Assembly (NCBI RefSeq): GCF_051014685.1
Contig: NC_135058.1
Coordinates: 7,106,811-7,170,810 of the forward strand
Length of the DNA stretch: 64,000 nt
Direction of reading: 5' to 3'
Source: Ptiloglossa arizonensis
Lineage: Eukaryota > Arthropoda > Insecta > Hymenoptera > Colletidae
A program made the position numbers and the translations under genes. The first letter of the stretch is position 1. The number at the start of each line of letters is the position of its first letter. Below are positions 1-13,990 of the stretch, in pieces. The notes under the pieces were generated by a model that was not told the DNA's origin, searched no databases, and saw only the letters and a list, made by a program, of their open reading frames with translations.

Positions 1-1589
1 TTCACACCAATGGGGGGGAGGGGGGACGACCTTGAGCTGCCACTCGACGTTAATCCCACGGTAGCTGTCTGTAAACCGACGAGCACTTCGCGTTTCGTGC
101 GCGGAAGAAAAGAGAAACGAAGGGACGAGGCGAAAGCGCGTGCAAATGCACGTGAAGAAGGACGGTTTCGCGCGTCGCGATGAATAAAACAGCGAAAAGA
201 CAACGAACGAACGGCCGATGGAGAACGGTGCGCGGGCGCGAAACGGATTGAATCCGAGTGGACTCGAGAAAAAGTTTCCGGCGATCTTGAGGGAATAATG
301 GATCATCGCGAAAGCGATGAAAAGGAAATTAAGCCGCGGGCGTAAAAGTTTCCGCGCGGCGAGGCGAGACGAGGCGAGGCCCTCGAATCCGCCAATGGGT
401 TCCCCGGCTCGAACCGAGTTATAATTATGAATACGTAAGTAAGCGGAGAAGAGCGCGGCCGTGAGAGTGAAGTTTATTCGGGGGAATTAAGAAGCTTGAT
501 TGGGAGGATTGTGGACGGTAAGGAAACGAGGAGGAGCGGCCGGGAGTCTCTTAATTCGTTCGATCGCGGCTGTTTCGTTTTCGACGAGATAAAAAGGTAC
601 GGTGGAGAACGGGGGACGGGCCGAGTAGTGGTTCACTGGCGAGAAATACGCGGGAGGAGCGCGAAAGATTCGAGGGAAGCGAAGTTTCGGAGAGAGATGC
701 GAAACTGGTCGCTGACACCGAAACGGAACCGATCTCCTTCGCGCGAAACTTTCACGAAGACTTTTCCAGGCTCTGGTCGCGTCATCGACCGCCGAGATTC
801 TTTCCAAGGCCGTCTTTCTCGAAAAAGAAGAAAGAAAGAATTATCTTGCCGGTACGAGTGGTCCGATTTGCCCGAGACGAGGAAGAATCGCGGGGATTGC
901 TAAATGGAAAGATTTATTCGAGTGCGACCGGCAACAGGACGATTCTTCGTTTACCATCGGCTGCGATATCGTCGTCCACTTTTGTAACTGTCCACGCTCG
1001 ATCGAGTTTTAAGCGATTTCGATGGCCCGCGCGCCGGGCGAACGTTTGTTTTCTTCGTTAGCGGTGTTTCAGGTCAACTTTGTAGCTCGTTCTTGTCGTT
1101 GGTGTACGGCGCTTATTGCGACGCCACGGTACGTATTCGCGTATTTGTATTTTACGCGTTTCGTTTGCTCGTTACATCCATATATTTGTTCTTTGTATCG
1201 AGGCCGTGTTCATCGAACCCGGCTCGGAAGTTATTTCGATCAACGAACAGGGATTTATAGCTGCGCTCGTTACCGAGAAACATCAAAACCGTGTCCCACC
1301 TTTGAAAACGCGCATTCCAATTTCGCGTCGGCGTTGCACGACTGTACATACCCTTGAATAGCCCCAATAAATCGAATAAAGAGCCACCGCGCGTTTATAT
1401 GAATTTCGTCCGGTTGCCAGTTCATTCGACGTGAGCCGCATTCGATCGAGAGCGAACGAGACCGAAACGAGTGCGAGTGAAAATCCGAGCGAAACTCTAT
1501 GTGCGTGTAAATACCGTCAAATTACTTCAATTATACCAGACTCGATCGTTCGAGTATTCACTTAAACGTAACGAAACACGGTGATAAGA

Positions 1590-1597
1590 TGAGAGAA

Positions 1598-1658
<61 letters not shown>
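1590..1658. repeat. (GA)n microsatellite
   Basis: Nearly pure GA dinucleotide run, interrupted by AAAG units at both ends. On the opposite strand it produces a poly Leu/Ser open frame, which is an artefact of the repeat. Confidence 0.95.
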
Positions 1659-1659
<1 letters not shown>

Positions 1660-4600
1660 TGAAAAGATGAAACAGAAAATTCACTTGTACATCTATCCTT
1701 TTCAGTTACACCATTCGACTGCCAACCCTTAGACACGGCGACTAACACGAGAATAACTTTCATCCGTTTTACATCTAACCCTTTGCGTTCCAGACACGCC
1801 GTACCACTCATAGATAGGCTAAAATATACTTAATAAGTGTTTCGTCTAGCCTACGATGTATATTGTATCTATAATCAGAAATAAATTATCGACCGTAAAC
1901 CTCGATAGCATTTTCGATGGCTGTGAACTGATATTTCACCGCAACGATGTACCGAACCGATATTGAAATTTTCAGCGTTCCAGCGTTAAATGAACGGAAC
2001 GCCGTTATCCGTGGGAACAACGCCGAACAAAGGTGAGCGACGATATTGTTTGTCGGACAAGAATGTTGCGTCTTCGCTGCGTTATTGACGATCACGGTGA
2101 GTATACAACGGGGTTGCAATTATAACGATACACGGTAAGTAAGATTAGAATTACGAAGACGTTGTTTATCGTAACGATAACGCGTGACGATAATTTTTGC
2201 AATTATTCAACGCTCCTCGAAACGAACTTGAATAATCTTTAAACTCGATCGTAACGAAAATATCGAAATTAAATTATTTTCGAAGCCGATGTATCGCTGT
2301 TCGAAAATTATCGAAACGAACGTAATTATGAAAACCGTAATTGTAACGTCGAGAACGGGGTGGAAAATAACGAACGTTTTCTGTTACGCGCGGTACGCGT
2401 AAATAGCAAACAATGGCACCACCGATGGGCACGGTCCAATTAAAGTTGACAGAGTTACAAAGCTTGATAGGTGGGCAAACGCTTGAAACCCTCCTGAATC
2501 GGGCCGGTTGAAGGATAAACGTTAGACACGCGACATACGAATTTGCATGGACGATGCATTATCTACACGTGTAATGTGACATTCCCACCCCTCGATTACC
2601 GAAGCCAAGCCTGCTTGCAATTAGACCACCTGCGGTTTGACCTCGGCTGATCTTCGCGATTATCTATTCTACCCCCTACAGTGCTCTCCTAAACCTTTCA
2701 ATTTGTCTTGGAGTGGTGATTTGTTGGTCATTCGTAAGATCTCATCGAGGCGTGAAATGGGTGTATTTTGTTGCAGTGTGCGGTCGACGTTAATGTTCGC
2801 GTACATCGAAAGTCCATGGAACGCGGAAAGATCGAAAAATCGATAATCGCGTGGCAAATATCGTAGCAATGAGATACAATTTTTTTCAACGAATCGAGAA
2901 AAAAAAAAAGTTACCCAAAAATGAATATTACTTTTGTAGCGAAAACAATCCTTTTCTCGTTCGCGACACCGTCACTCCGCTTTGAGTCCTCTGTCACGCC
3001 ACTGGCTGCAACTCGACTTTTTCACCCACGTATACAGAATACCTCGTAACACGCGCCGCGACTCGAAAGGGGGTAATTCCTCTCGAGAAAATAAATCGAA
3101 AAATAGAATTTTCCTCTTCGAGCCTTCGTTTTCGGCGTAATCAACTTTGAGTGCATGCGGGCCGCACGCTTGCTTTGTTAAGAGATACGAGGTACAACTC
3201 GGAACGAAACCATTTATCTCGAAAAAATATATCCGGAACGTGGAATAAAATTTTGTTTCGCTTTCGTGGCAGTGGATTTTGAAAACAGTAAATCATTACT
3301 TCCGTGTATCGTATACGAACGCGATAGCCATCTATAATAGCGATCCCTGTTAAATCGAACTTTGGTAAATCGCACGGGCGTTTCCTGTTCGAAATCAATC
3401 TTCTCATAAACCAAACCTCGTACGAACAAATGTTACATATCGTTTTTTATTTAATTGTTCGGGAGAAAGCCTAATTCAACACTTGTTACGTATTCGATGA
3501 AAAAGTCACGAAAACTTGTGTTTTCGGACAGATTCTTTTTAAAATAGTTTCTCGGGTTCTTTAATTTACAGGGCAGCACACTTGAAGCTCCTTTTTCCCG
3601 GATTCGTGTCCTAGATATCTTGAAAACACTCGTAATACTATAATTGTCTCGCTAACTTCCTAAATTTCCTAAAACTTCCTAAAAAAGCAAGGGATCAATT
3701 TCATCCGTTCGGGAAACAGTGTGGGGAAACAGAGGGGTTGAATTCTTGGATAACGACAAAGTAACGATAATGTTTTTATACAAGAATTTCAGGTTCCGTA
3801 AACTACGCGACAATTATCAACGCCAGAGAACAAGTCGTAACTACTCCGTTATTAATTTAGTTTCCTTCACAGTATAGCTGAAAACTGGAAAGATGACTCC
3901 TGAATTAAGAAGACTGCAGTATCGCGTACAAGAAGAATGTGGACAGAATCGAGCAACTTTTGCTCGATTGCTTTCATCTTTTTTCAGTAGAAGTATTTAT
4001 CATATACTCTGTGTTCATTTTCGTCAATATTGTCTTCGAGGAGAGTTTCGAGCCTCTTGTACGAAACAAGTCGTACTTCGTACGCGTAACAATCATCCTG
4101 GAGAAACATCCGTACGAAGAATAATACCAAAGCGGCATTTCTCCAAAAAAAAAAAAACAAAAGTATCGCGACGCCCGACATATATCCGCCTGGCAACGCG
4201 AGAACGGCAACACACAAAAATTCCCACTCGTGGGAAGAATCGAAGCGCGAGTGCGGGAAAAAGTGTACGTTGGACGTCGAACGCAACGAGAAGCGATACG
4301 TATAAATATCCGGGCCAGCAACCAGGGAGCAACGCCCCGAACGAGCAAAGATTCTCACCTGTCCGCGCGACAGATCCTCGCGAATCGTCCGAAACGGATC
4401 TGCGTGTAAATAGAACGCGGTACGACGCGCGCGCGGGTCGCGAGTTAACGAGGGTGGCGTACTTTCCGGGAAATTTCATAAGAATTCAACAAAGCGGGGC
4501 GAACGTACTCGAAGGAAGAGGAGGCGTCGTTGCGAATCGGAGGACGAGGGGACAAAAGGAAGAAGGGAAAAAGAAAGAAAAAAATAGATTTCGAGCCCGA

Positions 4601-4729
4601 GCGAGCGGAGAACCTGCGCGCCTTGTTATTCAGGTATCGGTAGGCGGATAAGGGGTGAGCCTGGCGCAGCGCGCGCTTTCTGTGGTATTGATTACAGCCT
4701 CCTATCCAGGTGCACAAGCAGGGTCAAAT

Positions 4730-5010
4730 CTGCCCCTCTCTCTCCGCTTCCGCGTCTACTCCTTCCACCCTTTCCCATCTCCTCCCCCCCGCACCACCAA
4801 CGAACGGTAGGCGTCCCTCTTTCCTCGCTGCCCCGCTTCTACCCTCTATCGCCGTTTCTACGCTCTTTTTCCCCCCCGATCCTTTTACCGCGTCTTCTTT
4901 CTCCTTTCCGCGAATTTCTCCACCCACCCCTCATCCGTGGACCATCCACTACCCTCCCCCTCCTATCGGCGCGTCTTCCTTTTTTCGTTTGCCCCTCCCG
5001 CGAGCGCTGT
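4730..5010. repeat. Polypyrimidine-rich tract
   Basis: About 280 bp in which the + strand is strongly C/T-biased (runs of CCCC, TCTC, CTTC). The two strands give proline/serine-rich or arginine/lysine/glutamate-rich open frames that I regard as spurious. Such tracts can form triplex-prone DNA; no gene signal was seen. Confidence 0.7.
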
Positions 5011-5502
5011 TTCACCTGCACGCGGATCGAGCGAACGGAAAAGAAGAATCGCATTAACGTATCCGTGATTGCGCGTAGACGCGAGCACGCAATCGGGAAG
5101 AGTGCGCGCGCGGCTCTCGACTCGCGGACAAAAGGAGAAGGGCATCCGTGGCCTGGTCTTTTTTTTTTCTTCTTTTCTTCTCTTTTCTGTATTTTTTTCA
5201 TATTTTTCGAGGGAAGCGATCTTCCGCGGGACGACGCGACACACATTCGACCCGCGCGTCGCATCCGCGACCGATGGGAGACGATACTCGACTCGTGAAT
5301 TTCACCCGGAATTTTGTTTCTCAAACATTTGCTCTCCAATCGTGAATTGTTACGTGGTCTACGCGGAAATTTTATAACGTAAACTTTTCAGATCTCCGCG
5401 CGCGTTAAGTTCTGATTTTTCCTTTACTAAAGCTCAATTACTAAACTTACTAAACTCATTCTTTATCGACGATCGCGTAAATTCTCCCGAAACGAACAAG
5501 TA

Positions 5503-5638
5503 TTGGGTTGTTCGGAAAGTCATTTCGTCCTCCAAGAAATGGAGAATATATAATTTAGTAAAATGTTTGTACACTCTAAAAGAATCGTGTTTCATTTTCA
5601 CCAAAAGAAAAAATTAAATGACTTTCCAAACAACCTAA
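5503..5638 (+). mobile_element. Mariner-derived MITE, copy 1
   Basis: A 136 bp element with imperfect terminal inverted repeats beginning TTGGGTTGTTCGGAAAGTCA and ending in the matching reverse complement. It is preceded by TA, the usual Tc1/mariner target duplication; the right-hand TA has decayed to TG. The interior (AAATGGAGAATATA, then GTTTGTACACTCTAAAAGAA) is shared with the copy at 10,175. There is no transposase frame, so it is a non-autonomous miniature element. Confidence 0.85.
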
Positions 5639-8600
5639 TGCAATATATTCAAAGACGAAACTCTTCAGTCTACACGCCTCGACTTTTGACCACGACTCAT
5701 CTACTCTCTCAAACCTAATAGAATTAGAATTAGAGCGTGGACAGATGTTGGACCGTGTCCGGGAAAATCGTTGTCGGTTGTACTAGTTTATGCAACGTGT
5801 ACGTTAATACCCGCGCAGTGTATACCGCGCTTGTGCGTTGTCTGGAGAAGGTATCGCTTATTTTCGTTGATGTACAACGGTGGACTCTGTTGCTTTTAAG
5901 CGGGGAAAAATTTCTAACGCACGAGCGAAGACCGTACTCAAAAATATACATACGTAACAAACCACTTATAAAATATATCCGTTTTATCACTAGCAACCAA
6001 CGGAGGAGAATGAAAAATTATTTACGGTCCACAATGTCCTCTTTACAATATTTTCTAAGAATACATTTTTAATACCTTCGATTCCTCGGTACGGTATTAC
6101 TCCATCGCATCGAGATAAAACGAGCACCATGTAGATACAGTGCATCCAGTTTGCACGCACTGTACGTCACTGTGACATTTGAAAGTTCCAATCGTGCAGT
6201 TTCTGTGCGTCGAATGATATGCAAACGAATTGATAAACCAAGACTGTCGGGATCTCTAGCCGCGTAATTTCAACGACGATTGAAAGTCGTACGTTTATGC
6301 TCGACGAACGAGCCGCTGGGTACTTGTCTACGATAAAGCTGATGGAACTTGGAAACGGTGAGAAGGATGGATCGCGTCGTTTCGAGCGTGTCGTATTTTT
6401 TCTGTAAATCTTCGTGGTTCGAGAGGAACTCGCGTAGGCGAGAGGGAGGTACGGGTTGTGGGGGCAATCTATTTGGTTCAACGGCAGGATCTCGTTTTCG
6501 GAACTCTTAGTCAAGTTGACAGACAGGGACGAGTCAATCGATTCGTCCCCGTTTCGTCGCTGAATCACCTGATTTCCTCTGGAATCGATCGGGTACCTGT
6601 AACCTGTCACATCGGGCTGCCACGTACGTCCAAAGCAAACGAAACCACCGGCGGCGATATTTTTTCCCCGTTTGATGGATCGATGTCGAGAAAATTGGAG
6701 ATCGACCGTGAAAATTCAACGGAAACCCCACCGTTTCCTTTTTCAACGTGTAATCGTACACGTTGGCCGTGTCGGTGGTGTACGCCGCCCGATCGCTGCC
6801 CGCCTTTTACGGAGATTAGTCGACTTTAATAATGCGCGTATTTACGCGCGGGCAATATAATGTAATTTCGCTCTGTAACACGATAATACGTTGGTAATAC
6901 CCGTCGGATAGAATTTGATTGCGCGCGTAATAGGAATTACTATTATTATTATGATTGTTGTAACACAACGGATCGAATCTTTGATCGGGTGCAACAAGTC
7001 GTTTAAAACCGATATTAAGAACGCGTGCCACGGTACCGTGATTCGCGACAAGTTACGAACTCGGATAATTGAAAAGAAACGAATTCCAAATAACTCCAGA
7101 AACGTTCGTTCATAATTGAACCGTCCGAGCACGACACGCTAATAATAGAATGTATACGTCAATTCGGTGCAACACAATTGTTATACAGTCGTGAACTATT
7201 TCAACTATCTTTAGAAAAGATCCGTCTACGTTGGGACGTATTTAGGATCAGCGGTATCGTTGGCAGAAAGCAATCATCGTCGTGTTTCGTACATTGTGAG
7301 AGATAGGATGAAATGTTCGGAACTAATGTTCCGGAGTTTAGCGAAAGTTCTCTGAATATATCAATTTTCCACTCCTCCATCCACCGAGCGGCATAGTTAT
7401 AGGCATTTACGCGTTTCTAGTTTCAAGTAGAGTGAGCCCACCGCTGGTCAGACGGGTCCGAGCAAACGCGGTTCTATCGATAAGAGAAAACTTCGTCTAA
7501 CCGAAAAACGAACCAACCCGATAGAAAAGAACACTTCGAACGAATATTGCACGGTTCGTGATATAAGACAAAAAATATACATTGATATTTTCGATACCAT
7601 CGACGAGAGAATATATACAATAGTATTTTATTTTTTAGATTTTAATTACGCGAATTGTAATTACCGTGAGTAAACTTTAATGGAACTAATGAAACATACG
7701 TGAGATCGCTCGAAATTACAAATCAAGTTCTTCTTTAAAATAAACTCATACGAAAGAAAAAAACAACAAATACATTCGCGTCCAACCAACTCAACGTTCC
7801 AATTTCCATCGCCCCAGCCGAGTGTTACAATAAATTTTTCCAAAGAAGCTATTCGACTCGAACGTCGATATTTTTAATATCATACCCGATTGTACGCGTA
7901 TCGCATGCACCCAAGGATCGGCGAATTATCACACCGCGAACGTTTCGCTTAATGCAACTGCGTGTACGTAACACGGTAACGAGATATAATATTGCGGAAC
8001 CGCGCTTTGCCTCGCGTCGCGTATTATAAACAGCGAGATAATCGATACGACAACAACAACGTATCGAGAGCCCCGAGATATCAATAACCGTTGTTGCAAT
8101 CTCCACGAACGTCCGCGAATTCCGCTATTTAAAGCCGGCCGGTGGTTCCGCGTCGCGGATATTCCCGCGCGATTCTTTCATAGATCACCGTGGATTACGG
8201 GGCGTACGGTGTCTCGTTTTTCCCCCGTTCACGTGAAATAACGTCCTCTCGCCGCGGCAATTATTACTTGGAGCGGTCGCGAAATCGATTCGCGCGGTTT
8301 TAAGTGCGATACGGTCCGTTCGAGCGGGGCATAATGCTCGGGTTCGATGCGCGATTCAACCACGAGCGAAACGAGGCGCTCGAAGCGGGCAGAAAAACCC
8401 GAACGAGCCGCGAAACAATCGATAACGTTGTTTTATCCCGACGTGGGAACGGTTACGGTGACCCCCCGGGGTTCTATTTTTCGCATTGCGGGTATCCTCG
8501 GCGGGTGTTTAAGTTGACCGTAAAAGGAAACACGAGCCACCGTTTACGCGTCGTTGATAATACATTGAGCATCCCCGAACGCGCGTTTCGAACTCGTTCG

Positions 8601-10174
8601 CGCGAGATAATGCGTGTTTTCGCGAACGTGAACGTGCGCTGGAACAGAAAAAAAAGAAAAGAAAAGAGAAGAATCGAACGAGGCACGAACGACGAGTGGT
8701 GTCGCGTCGCGAATGCGTCCCACCTCGATGATTCGTCGCGCGTTCAAACCGCCAATAATCTTTTCGATGCTGCATGCAACTTTCGACGAGTGCATCGCGA
8801 ACCCACGGAACACTCTCACGGCTGTGTCACGACGTCGAATACTTTTATACCAAATTCGGTAAACGTGTCCACGACAGTCGTGTTCACCAATTCGGTAAAC
8901 GTATATACGGCACTCTTGTTCCACAATTTGATAAACGCGTATACACGCTTCGTAGCGCGCACGCGGAACGATTATTTAACGCGTATACCTTGCCAAATCA
9001 GCTCCGCGCCGAAATACAGGCTCTGCTGATTCGACGATCCTTACACCGATCGAAGGTCATAAATCAGAGGGCAGTCGTTCGACCACCCTAAAACCTTGTC
9101 TATTTTTCCCTCCAATATTTTCTACCCTTCTCCTCGACCTTCTCACTCGCGTTTCCCTTTCCCAGACCTTTTCTTTCTACGGACCGAGTTACGCAATTGG
9201 AACGAATCGTATCTGAGTATTTGGTAAATAGAAAAAATTGTAAAAGGAACTATTGAACGATAGCGTCTACTTTGTTACGTTTTTGTGTTTCTCGTAAGTG
9301 CAACGATGCACCTAAAAAATACAAAAATTCATGCTGTCACCTTTGATCATTACTTCGCTTGCAGTTTGTTGATAATTCGATGGCGGAGACAGAGATTTTG
9401 TCGAATTTTTTCCAATTTTGCAACTAATCGCAAGTGCGGATAGAAATTTAAAGAAAACAGAGCCATACTGCTTACGTGCATCCTTTCCAAAAGTTTCTAC
9501 ATTTTTTCTCTACATTTACTTTCTATCTTTTACGGACCACTCTTAATTTTGTCTTTGCGGATACCGATTGGAAATCTTGGCTCGTAAGTCTTCGTACAAA
9601 ATTTAGTCACATCCTCGATATACGTTCACAATTGTGTTTATCTCTTCGCAAGTTTTTACTTCAATTTTATCCCCGTTAAGTCGCGATAAACCGTTACACG
9701 TTTCCACGTTGGTCGCGCAAGATTAATTCGTCGCGCGTTAAATATTACATTCGAAGCCGTATGAATAAAATTAACCCCGTGGAATCCACCAATAGCGCGT
9801 GGACGTACACGACGTCTAAAAAACCGTGCCCGTTTCGTACAATACCCGGTGTGTGTATGCACAAATAAACGAGATTACCGTACCACTTTTTGCCACTCTC
9901 GTGCAACATACTTTTCCATGTTGCCGTGCAGAGAAGGGGGAGAGAGGTTACATAAAGTGTTGCAAGCTGTTTTCGCGGGAACCATTGGTACGCGGTCGCG
10001 TAGTCGCAACATTTTGTTAACGAGGACACTCGAAACCCTCGAAAGGGGGTCGATCTTAATGCGGCGTTGCGCTACGTGCACGCGTTGAAAAATTCGCGAG
10101 TATTTGTTCATTTTCGACAAGAAGAAAACACGCGTATTTAACATTGAGCGATTCATTTTTACGAAATCATCGTA
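5639..10174. other. CpG-rich intergenic DNA, no recognised gene
   Basis: No supported coding exon. The 241-codon frame at 8,304-9,029 is arginine-rich and has no recognisable domain. A three-copy ~36 bp minisatellite lies at about 8,849-8,950. A low-CpG block at about 7,320-7,450 stands out from the surrounding composition. Confidence 0.6.
8849..8950. repeat. Short minisatellite, ~36 bp x 3
   Basis: Three diverged tandem copies built around ATTCGGTAAACG / ATTCGGTAAACG / ATTTGATAAACG, spaced about 37 and 36 bp. The repeat lies inside a spurious open frame. Confidence 0.7.
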
Positions 10175-10307
10175 TCGAGCTGTTCGGAAAGCCATTTCGT
10201 TTCCCCAAATGGAGAATATACAATTTAATGAAATGTTTGTACACTCTAAAAGAATCGTGTTTCATTTTCACCAAGAAAAAAACGAAATGACTTTCAGAAC
10301 AATCTAA
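10175..10307 (+). mobile_element. Mariner-derived MITE, copy 2
   Basis: A 133 bp element flanked by TA on both sides. Terminal repeats are TCGAGCTGTTCGGAAAGCCA at the left and the corresponding inverted end AATGACTTTCAGAACAATCTAA at the right. The interior closely matches copy 1, including the ACTCTAAAAGAATCGTGTTT core. No coding capacity. Confidence 0.85.
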
Positions 10308-13300
10308 TAAATTGAGCGCTCGTTTCGCTTCGAACAAGGTACGTTTTACGTATAAAATTACCTAACAATTAAAATTACGTATCGTTATCGATCGATACCA
10401 GTGTGCAACGATGATCGAAAGCTTCAAAATGAACAAAGACGAACCACAGTGTATCTAACATTTCGTATTTCATTGTATTCTTCTTTGTAGTGTTATTCAA
10501 CATCGAACGCAGGACTTCTCGTAGCCGCAATTTTGGAATTCTGAAAAATGATACCAAACGGTTTATAATTATAGACATCCAGATTCGATATAAATGCACT
10601 CAGTGTTGCACGCAACTCTCGAATTCGAGCGACGATTTGAGTCGATAACTGCACCGACTCGTAAAACTCCCGCGGGTCCAAATTCGTCTGTACCCAATTT
10701 GACGATTTCCAAAATCTCGGAACGTGAATTGTCCTCGCGTCAATATTGACAGAAAATTACGACACGGTAGAGACAGTAAAGTTCGAGAAGATACATCGTG
10801 GACAATATCGAACTTGTCCAAGGGAATATATGTTTAATATACTTCCAACACTAGCGCGCGAATAATTCAATTTAAAAAGACCGGGCGTATATATCGCAGA
10901 GCTGCGACATAATTCTAAGTCGGAGCGTCGAAAGTATTTAATAAGCGAGCACCCCTCGCGCGATTCTGGGTCACCATAAACCGAATGGGGGTATGATCAA
11001 CGACCCATTCGTTACGTCGAAAATGTCAACAAAATTTATCGTCGAGACAATGCACCGGCATCGACTGAGGTCCGCCCGTCCTTTGATGCACGACTGCAGG
11101 TGTCGTGTTTGCACTCTTTGCATTATATCTTGGCTCGTCTTGGTCGACCCATTTTCGTAAAAACGAACTGCGAGACCTGCCTCGCCGGACCCCGAGTCGT
11201 TTCGAGCTGTCTCTTCTCGCGAGGATATCTGTTTCGCGGGCCACGAAAATGTCCAATCGATGAAAATATTATCGCGAGCTGCACCGTCGCGTACGCGACC
11301 GGACCGTTGCACACGCTCGTGCAACCTATCGACTCAGAACGCAAACAAATCCAGTGGATCGCGCGTATCTCTCTTCAGAGACCACTCGACGCGAAATGCG
11401 CGATTTATTATACCTGTGCCCGAGTAGCAAGAAATATCGGTGTTGTTGCAGTTAATTCTGTGTCACTGGGACGCGATATTAACGTTAGCCAGAGGGCGGT
11501 TCTACCTCTGTAACCGGAATTTTTTCCACCGGCCCGGAGGAAACCGGTATTTAAAATTCCAATGGCGAAGTGTTTTTACGTACGAAAGGAAATCAATAGT
11601 CGCCGCGAGTAGACATTATGCTTGCATTGCGCCCGAAGCATCGTCGAAGTTACGAGTAGCGGGACAAGAGTGGTGCGTCGCAAAAAAATGTATGCTTTTC
11701 GATGGACGGTCGTGTTTGTTGTTGCATACTTTCGGATAAAGAGTCGCGGCAACGACACTTCGCAATCGAACGACGAGTGCGCGAGTTCACCGTTAAATGT
11801 TTACGTAACACGAACGCGTTGAAAATGAAGATACATTCGGGAGGAAGTGAGTTCCTGTGATTTATTGTAAAATTGTGGCGATCAAGGATTCCATGGTAAG
11901 TGCAACGAGATGGTTCGAACGTAATTTTCGAAAACGTGGTCGTAAGACTAGAGCGTAACGAAATTTAGACTCGGTGTACGGGAAAATCGTCCGGCATAAG
12001 AAATCGTCGAGGTGAAAGGTCGGTTGTCGAGAAATTGGAAATGGAAAATTCCAGAAATCGAACGCGTCTGGGATTTCGAGTATCCCTCGGGTAGCCGCTC
12101 ATGGTATGGCCCGTGTTGAGGTTCACGATTCGTAGATCGTGTTCGACGATATTTTACAGACGACTTCAAACCATTTGGATCGTATTTAAATACCTCCTAA
12201 AATGAGAATCTGCGTATGGACGTTTAAAAATCGTAAAAGGTTAGATAATAAATATTTTAGGTAAAAATTTTCCACGTGTGTTCGTTTATTTTTCTATTTA
12301 TATCCATAAACGGGTAGAACCCATAAACACGGTAAATGTTAATCAATACAGTACCGTCAATAATTTTAAAAAGGAAAAGAAATTCGCCACCGTTTTACGA
12401 CATTCGAGAGACTCGATGTTTATTTCGCACAGGTCCGGTCTATAGTCGTGGTCAAAAATGTTTATAGGATTTTCAAATTTACCACTCTGATATTGCGAAT
12501 TGCGATCACGATACTATTTTAAGGTCTCGCAGTGGCGGGAGGGGATCAAATGATTCGAATTGGTTAACGTACCGTTTTTCCCCAATGTATCCGAATTTTC
12601 AGCGCAATAGTATCTTTAAATTTTCTGCTCGGCAAATAACGATCGCGCAACTCTTCCAACACGATTACGGTTGCATGTGTTTATCGATCACGGACACTCA
12701 GACCGAACCTCCATGATGAAATTCTCATTAAAATTGCAATCTGGAAAATGTTAAAGTCGTATCGCTTTCATTACGTAGAAGCGATACGACGGACAGTGGA
12801 AAATTAACAGTAAATGAGGAGCACATGGTATTTCACTTCAAAGTTACGGTAAATTATAATGATCCGAGTCGAAACGCAACCCAAAAAAGGCGGAAAACTC
12901 GAAGGAAGTAAGAACGCTGCGAAAACGCAACGCGAGCCTGTTTCATTAAAAAAGAAAAATACACAACGCCCGGGAGATGAAATGGAACTTTCAGACACTC
13001 GCCTTTTAAGCGAAGTTTTAGACGCTAGAAACATAAGAGAGTTTAATTACAGACGGTGTGCGTTGTGAATTTTCTTCCGTGCAGACGAGTCCTTTGCTTT
13101 TTGTCCGTACAAATGGTAAGAACCGCTACAAAAGAAGACAGGATAACAAAGAAAGATGAAATACTCGCTGGGCAAAGAATTAAAATTAGAATACTTGTTA
13201 AAGACACGTTTAACGGGAATTACGATTATTAGATATATTGTACCCAAGAAACCAATAAATATACTTCGGAACTCTGCGAATAATATTTACTGAACATTTA

Positions 13301-13544
13301 CAGAAACATAAATAGGCAATGAATTGTCGATTATATCTTTCCCCCTCGTTCAAACTTTTTCACACTGCGAAGTTCTCGTCGCAAAATTTAGCAAAATTTA
13401 AGGAAAATTTACACGAGCACTTCACCCACAAAATTACCGTGCATGTTTGCACATTAGTATCCACGAGGAACAAAATTCAAAAACATTATTCGATATATAT
13501 ATAGAATTTCGTTTAAAAATCGATTCGTTATAACCATTATAGTA
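10308..13544. other. Intergenic DNA, no recognised gene
   Basis: CpG-rich sequence without a supported coding exon, structured RNA or repeat family that I recognise. Confidence 0.55.
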
Positions 13545-13990
13545 GCGCAGGATACTCGTCTGACCATAGACTCGGTAATACTACTTGTTTGAACGTAGAC
13601 GCGATAATATCATTTGTCTAACCATATACGGCGATACTACTTCTCTGACCATAGATTGATAATACTACTTGACTGGCTATGAACGGGTAATACTACTTGT
13701 CTGGCCATAGGCGGTGGTCATACTACTTGTCCGGACCGTTGGCGGAGTGATACTGCTTGTCTGGTCATAGACGGTGGTCATACTACTTGCTCTGGCCGTG
13801 ACGGGGTAATACTACTTGTCTGGTCATAGACGGTGGTCATACTACTTGCCCTGACCGTGGACGGGGTAATACTACTTGTCTGGTCGTGGACGAGGGAATA
13901 CTACTTGTGCCATACCACTGTATATGATCGAATAAGTAGTAGGACCCCCGTACATGGTATTACATCCGTCTATGGTCAGACAAGTGGAAA
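13545..13990 (+). repeat. ~30 bp minisatellite with inverted terminal copy
   Basis: About twelve to thirteen tandem copies of a roughly 30 bp unit with the form GGTCATACTACTTGTCTGG plus CATAGACGGT. The left copies are diverged and the middle copies (13,690-13,900) are the most alike. After about 65 bp of unrelated sequence, one fragment of the unit (CCGTCTATGGTCAGACAAGT, about 13,967-13,986) appears in inverted orientation. Confidence 0.9.

Larger units (their letters stand above)
1..5502. other. CpG-rich intergenic DNA, no recognised gene
   Basis: No stretch here gives a protein I recognise. Long open frames exist (for example 3,893-4,651 on the + strand) but are arginine-rich and low-complexity, as expected from CpG-rich DNA with few stop codons. 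The region includes a GA microsatellite at about 1,590-1,658, a low-CpG motif-rich block at 2,400-2,640, a C/T-rich tract at about 4,730-5,010 and a T-rich tract at about 5,158-5,210. Unseen exons of a large gene or a lncRNA cannot be excluded. Confidence 0.6.

Noticed and set aside
4301..4345. TATAAATA as a promoter
   Set aside because: No initiator or DPE at the right distance and no gene downstream.
3893..4651. 252-codon open frame, the longest in the left region
   Set aside because: Arginine-rich, low-complexity, no domain, overlapping long frames on the other strand; CpG-rich DNA has few stop codons, so long frames are expected by chance.
8304..9029. 241-codon open frame
   Set aside because: Spans a minisatellite and a purine-rich run, has no recognisable motif, and antisense frames are similarly long.
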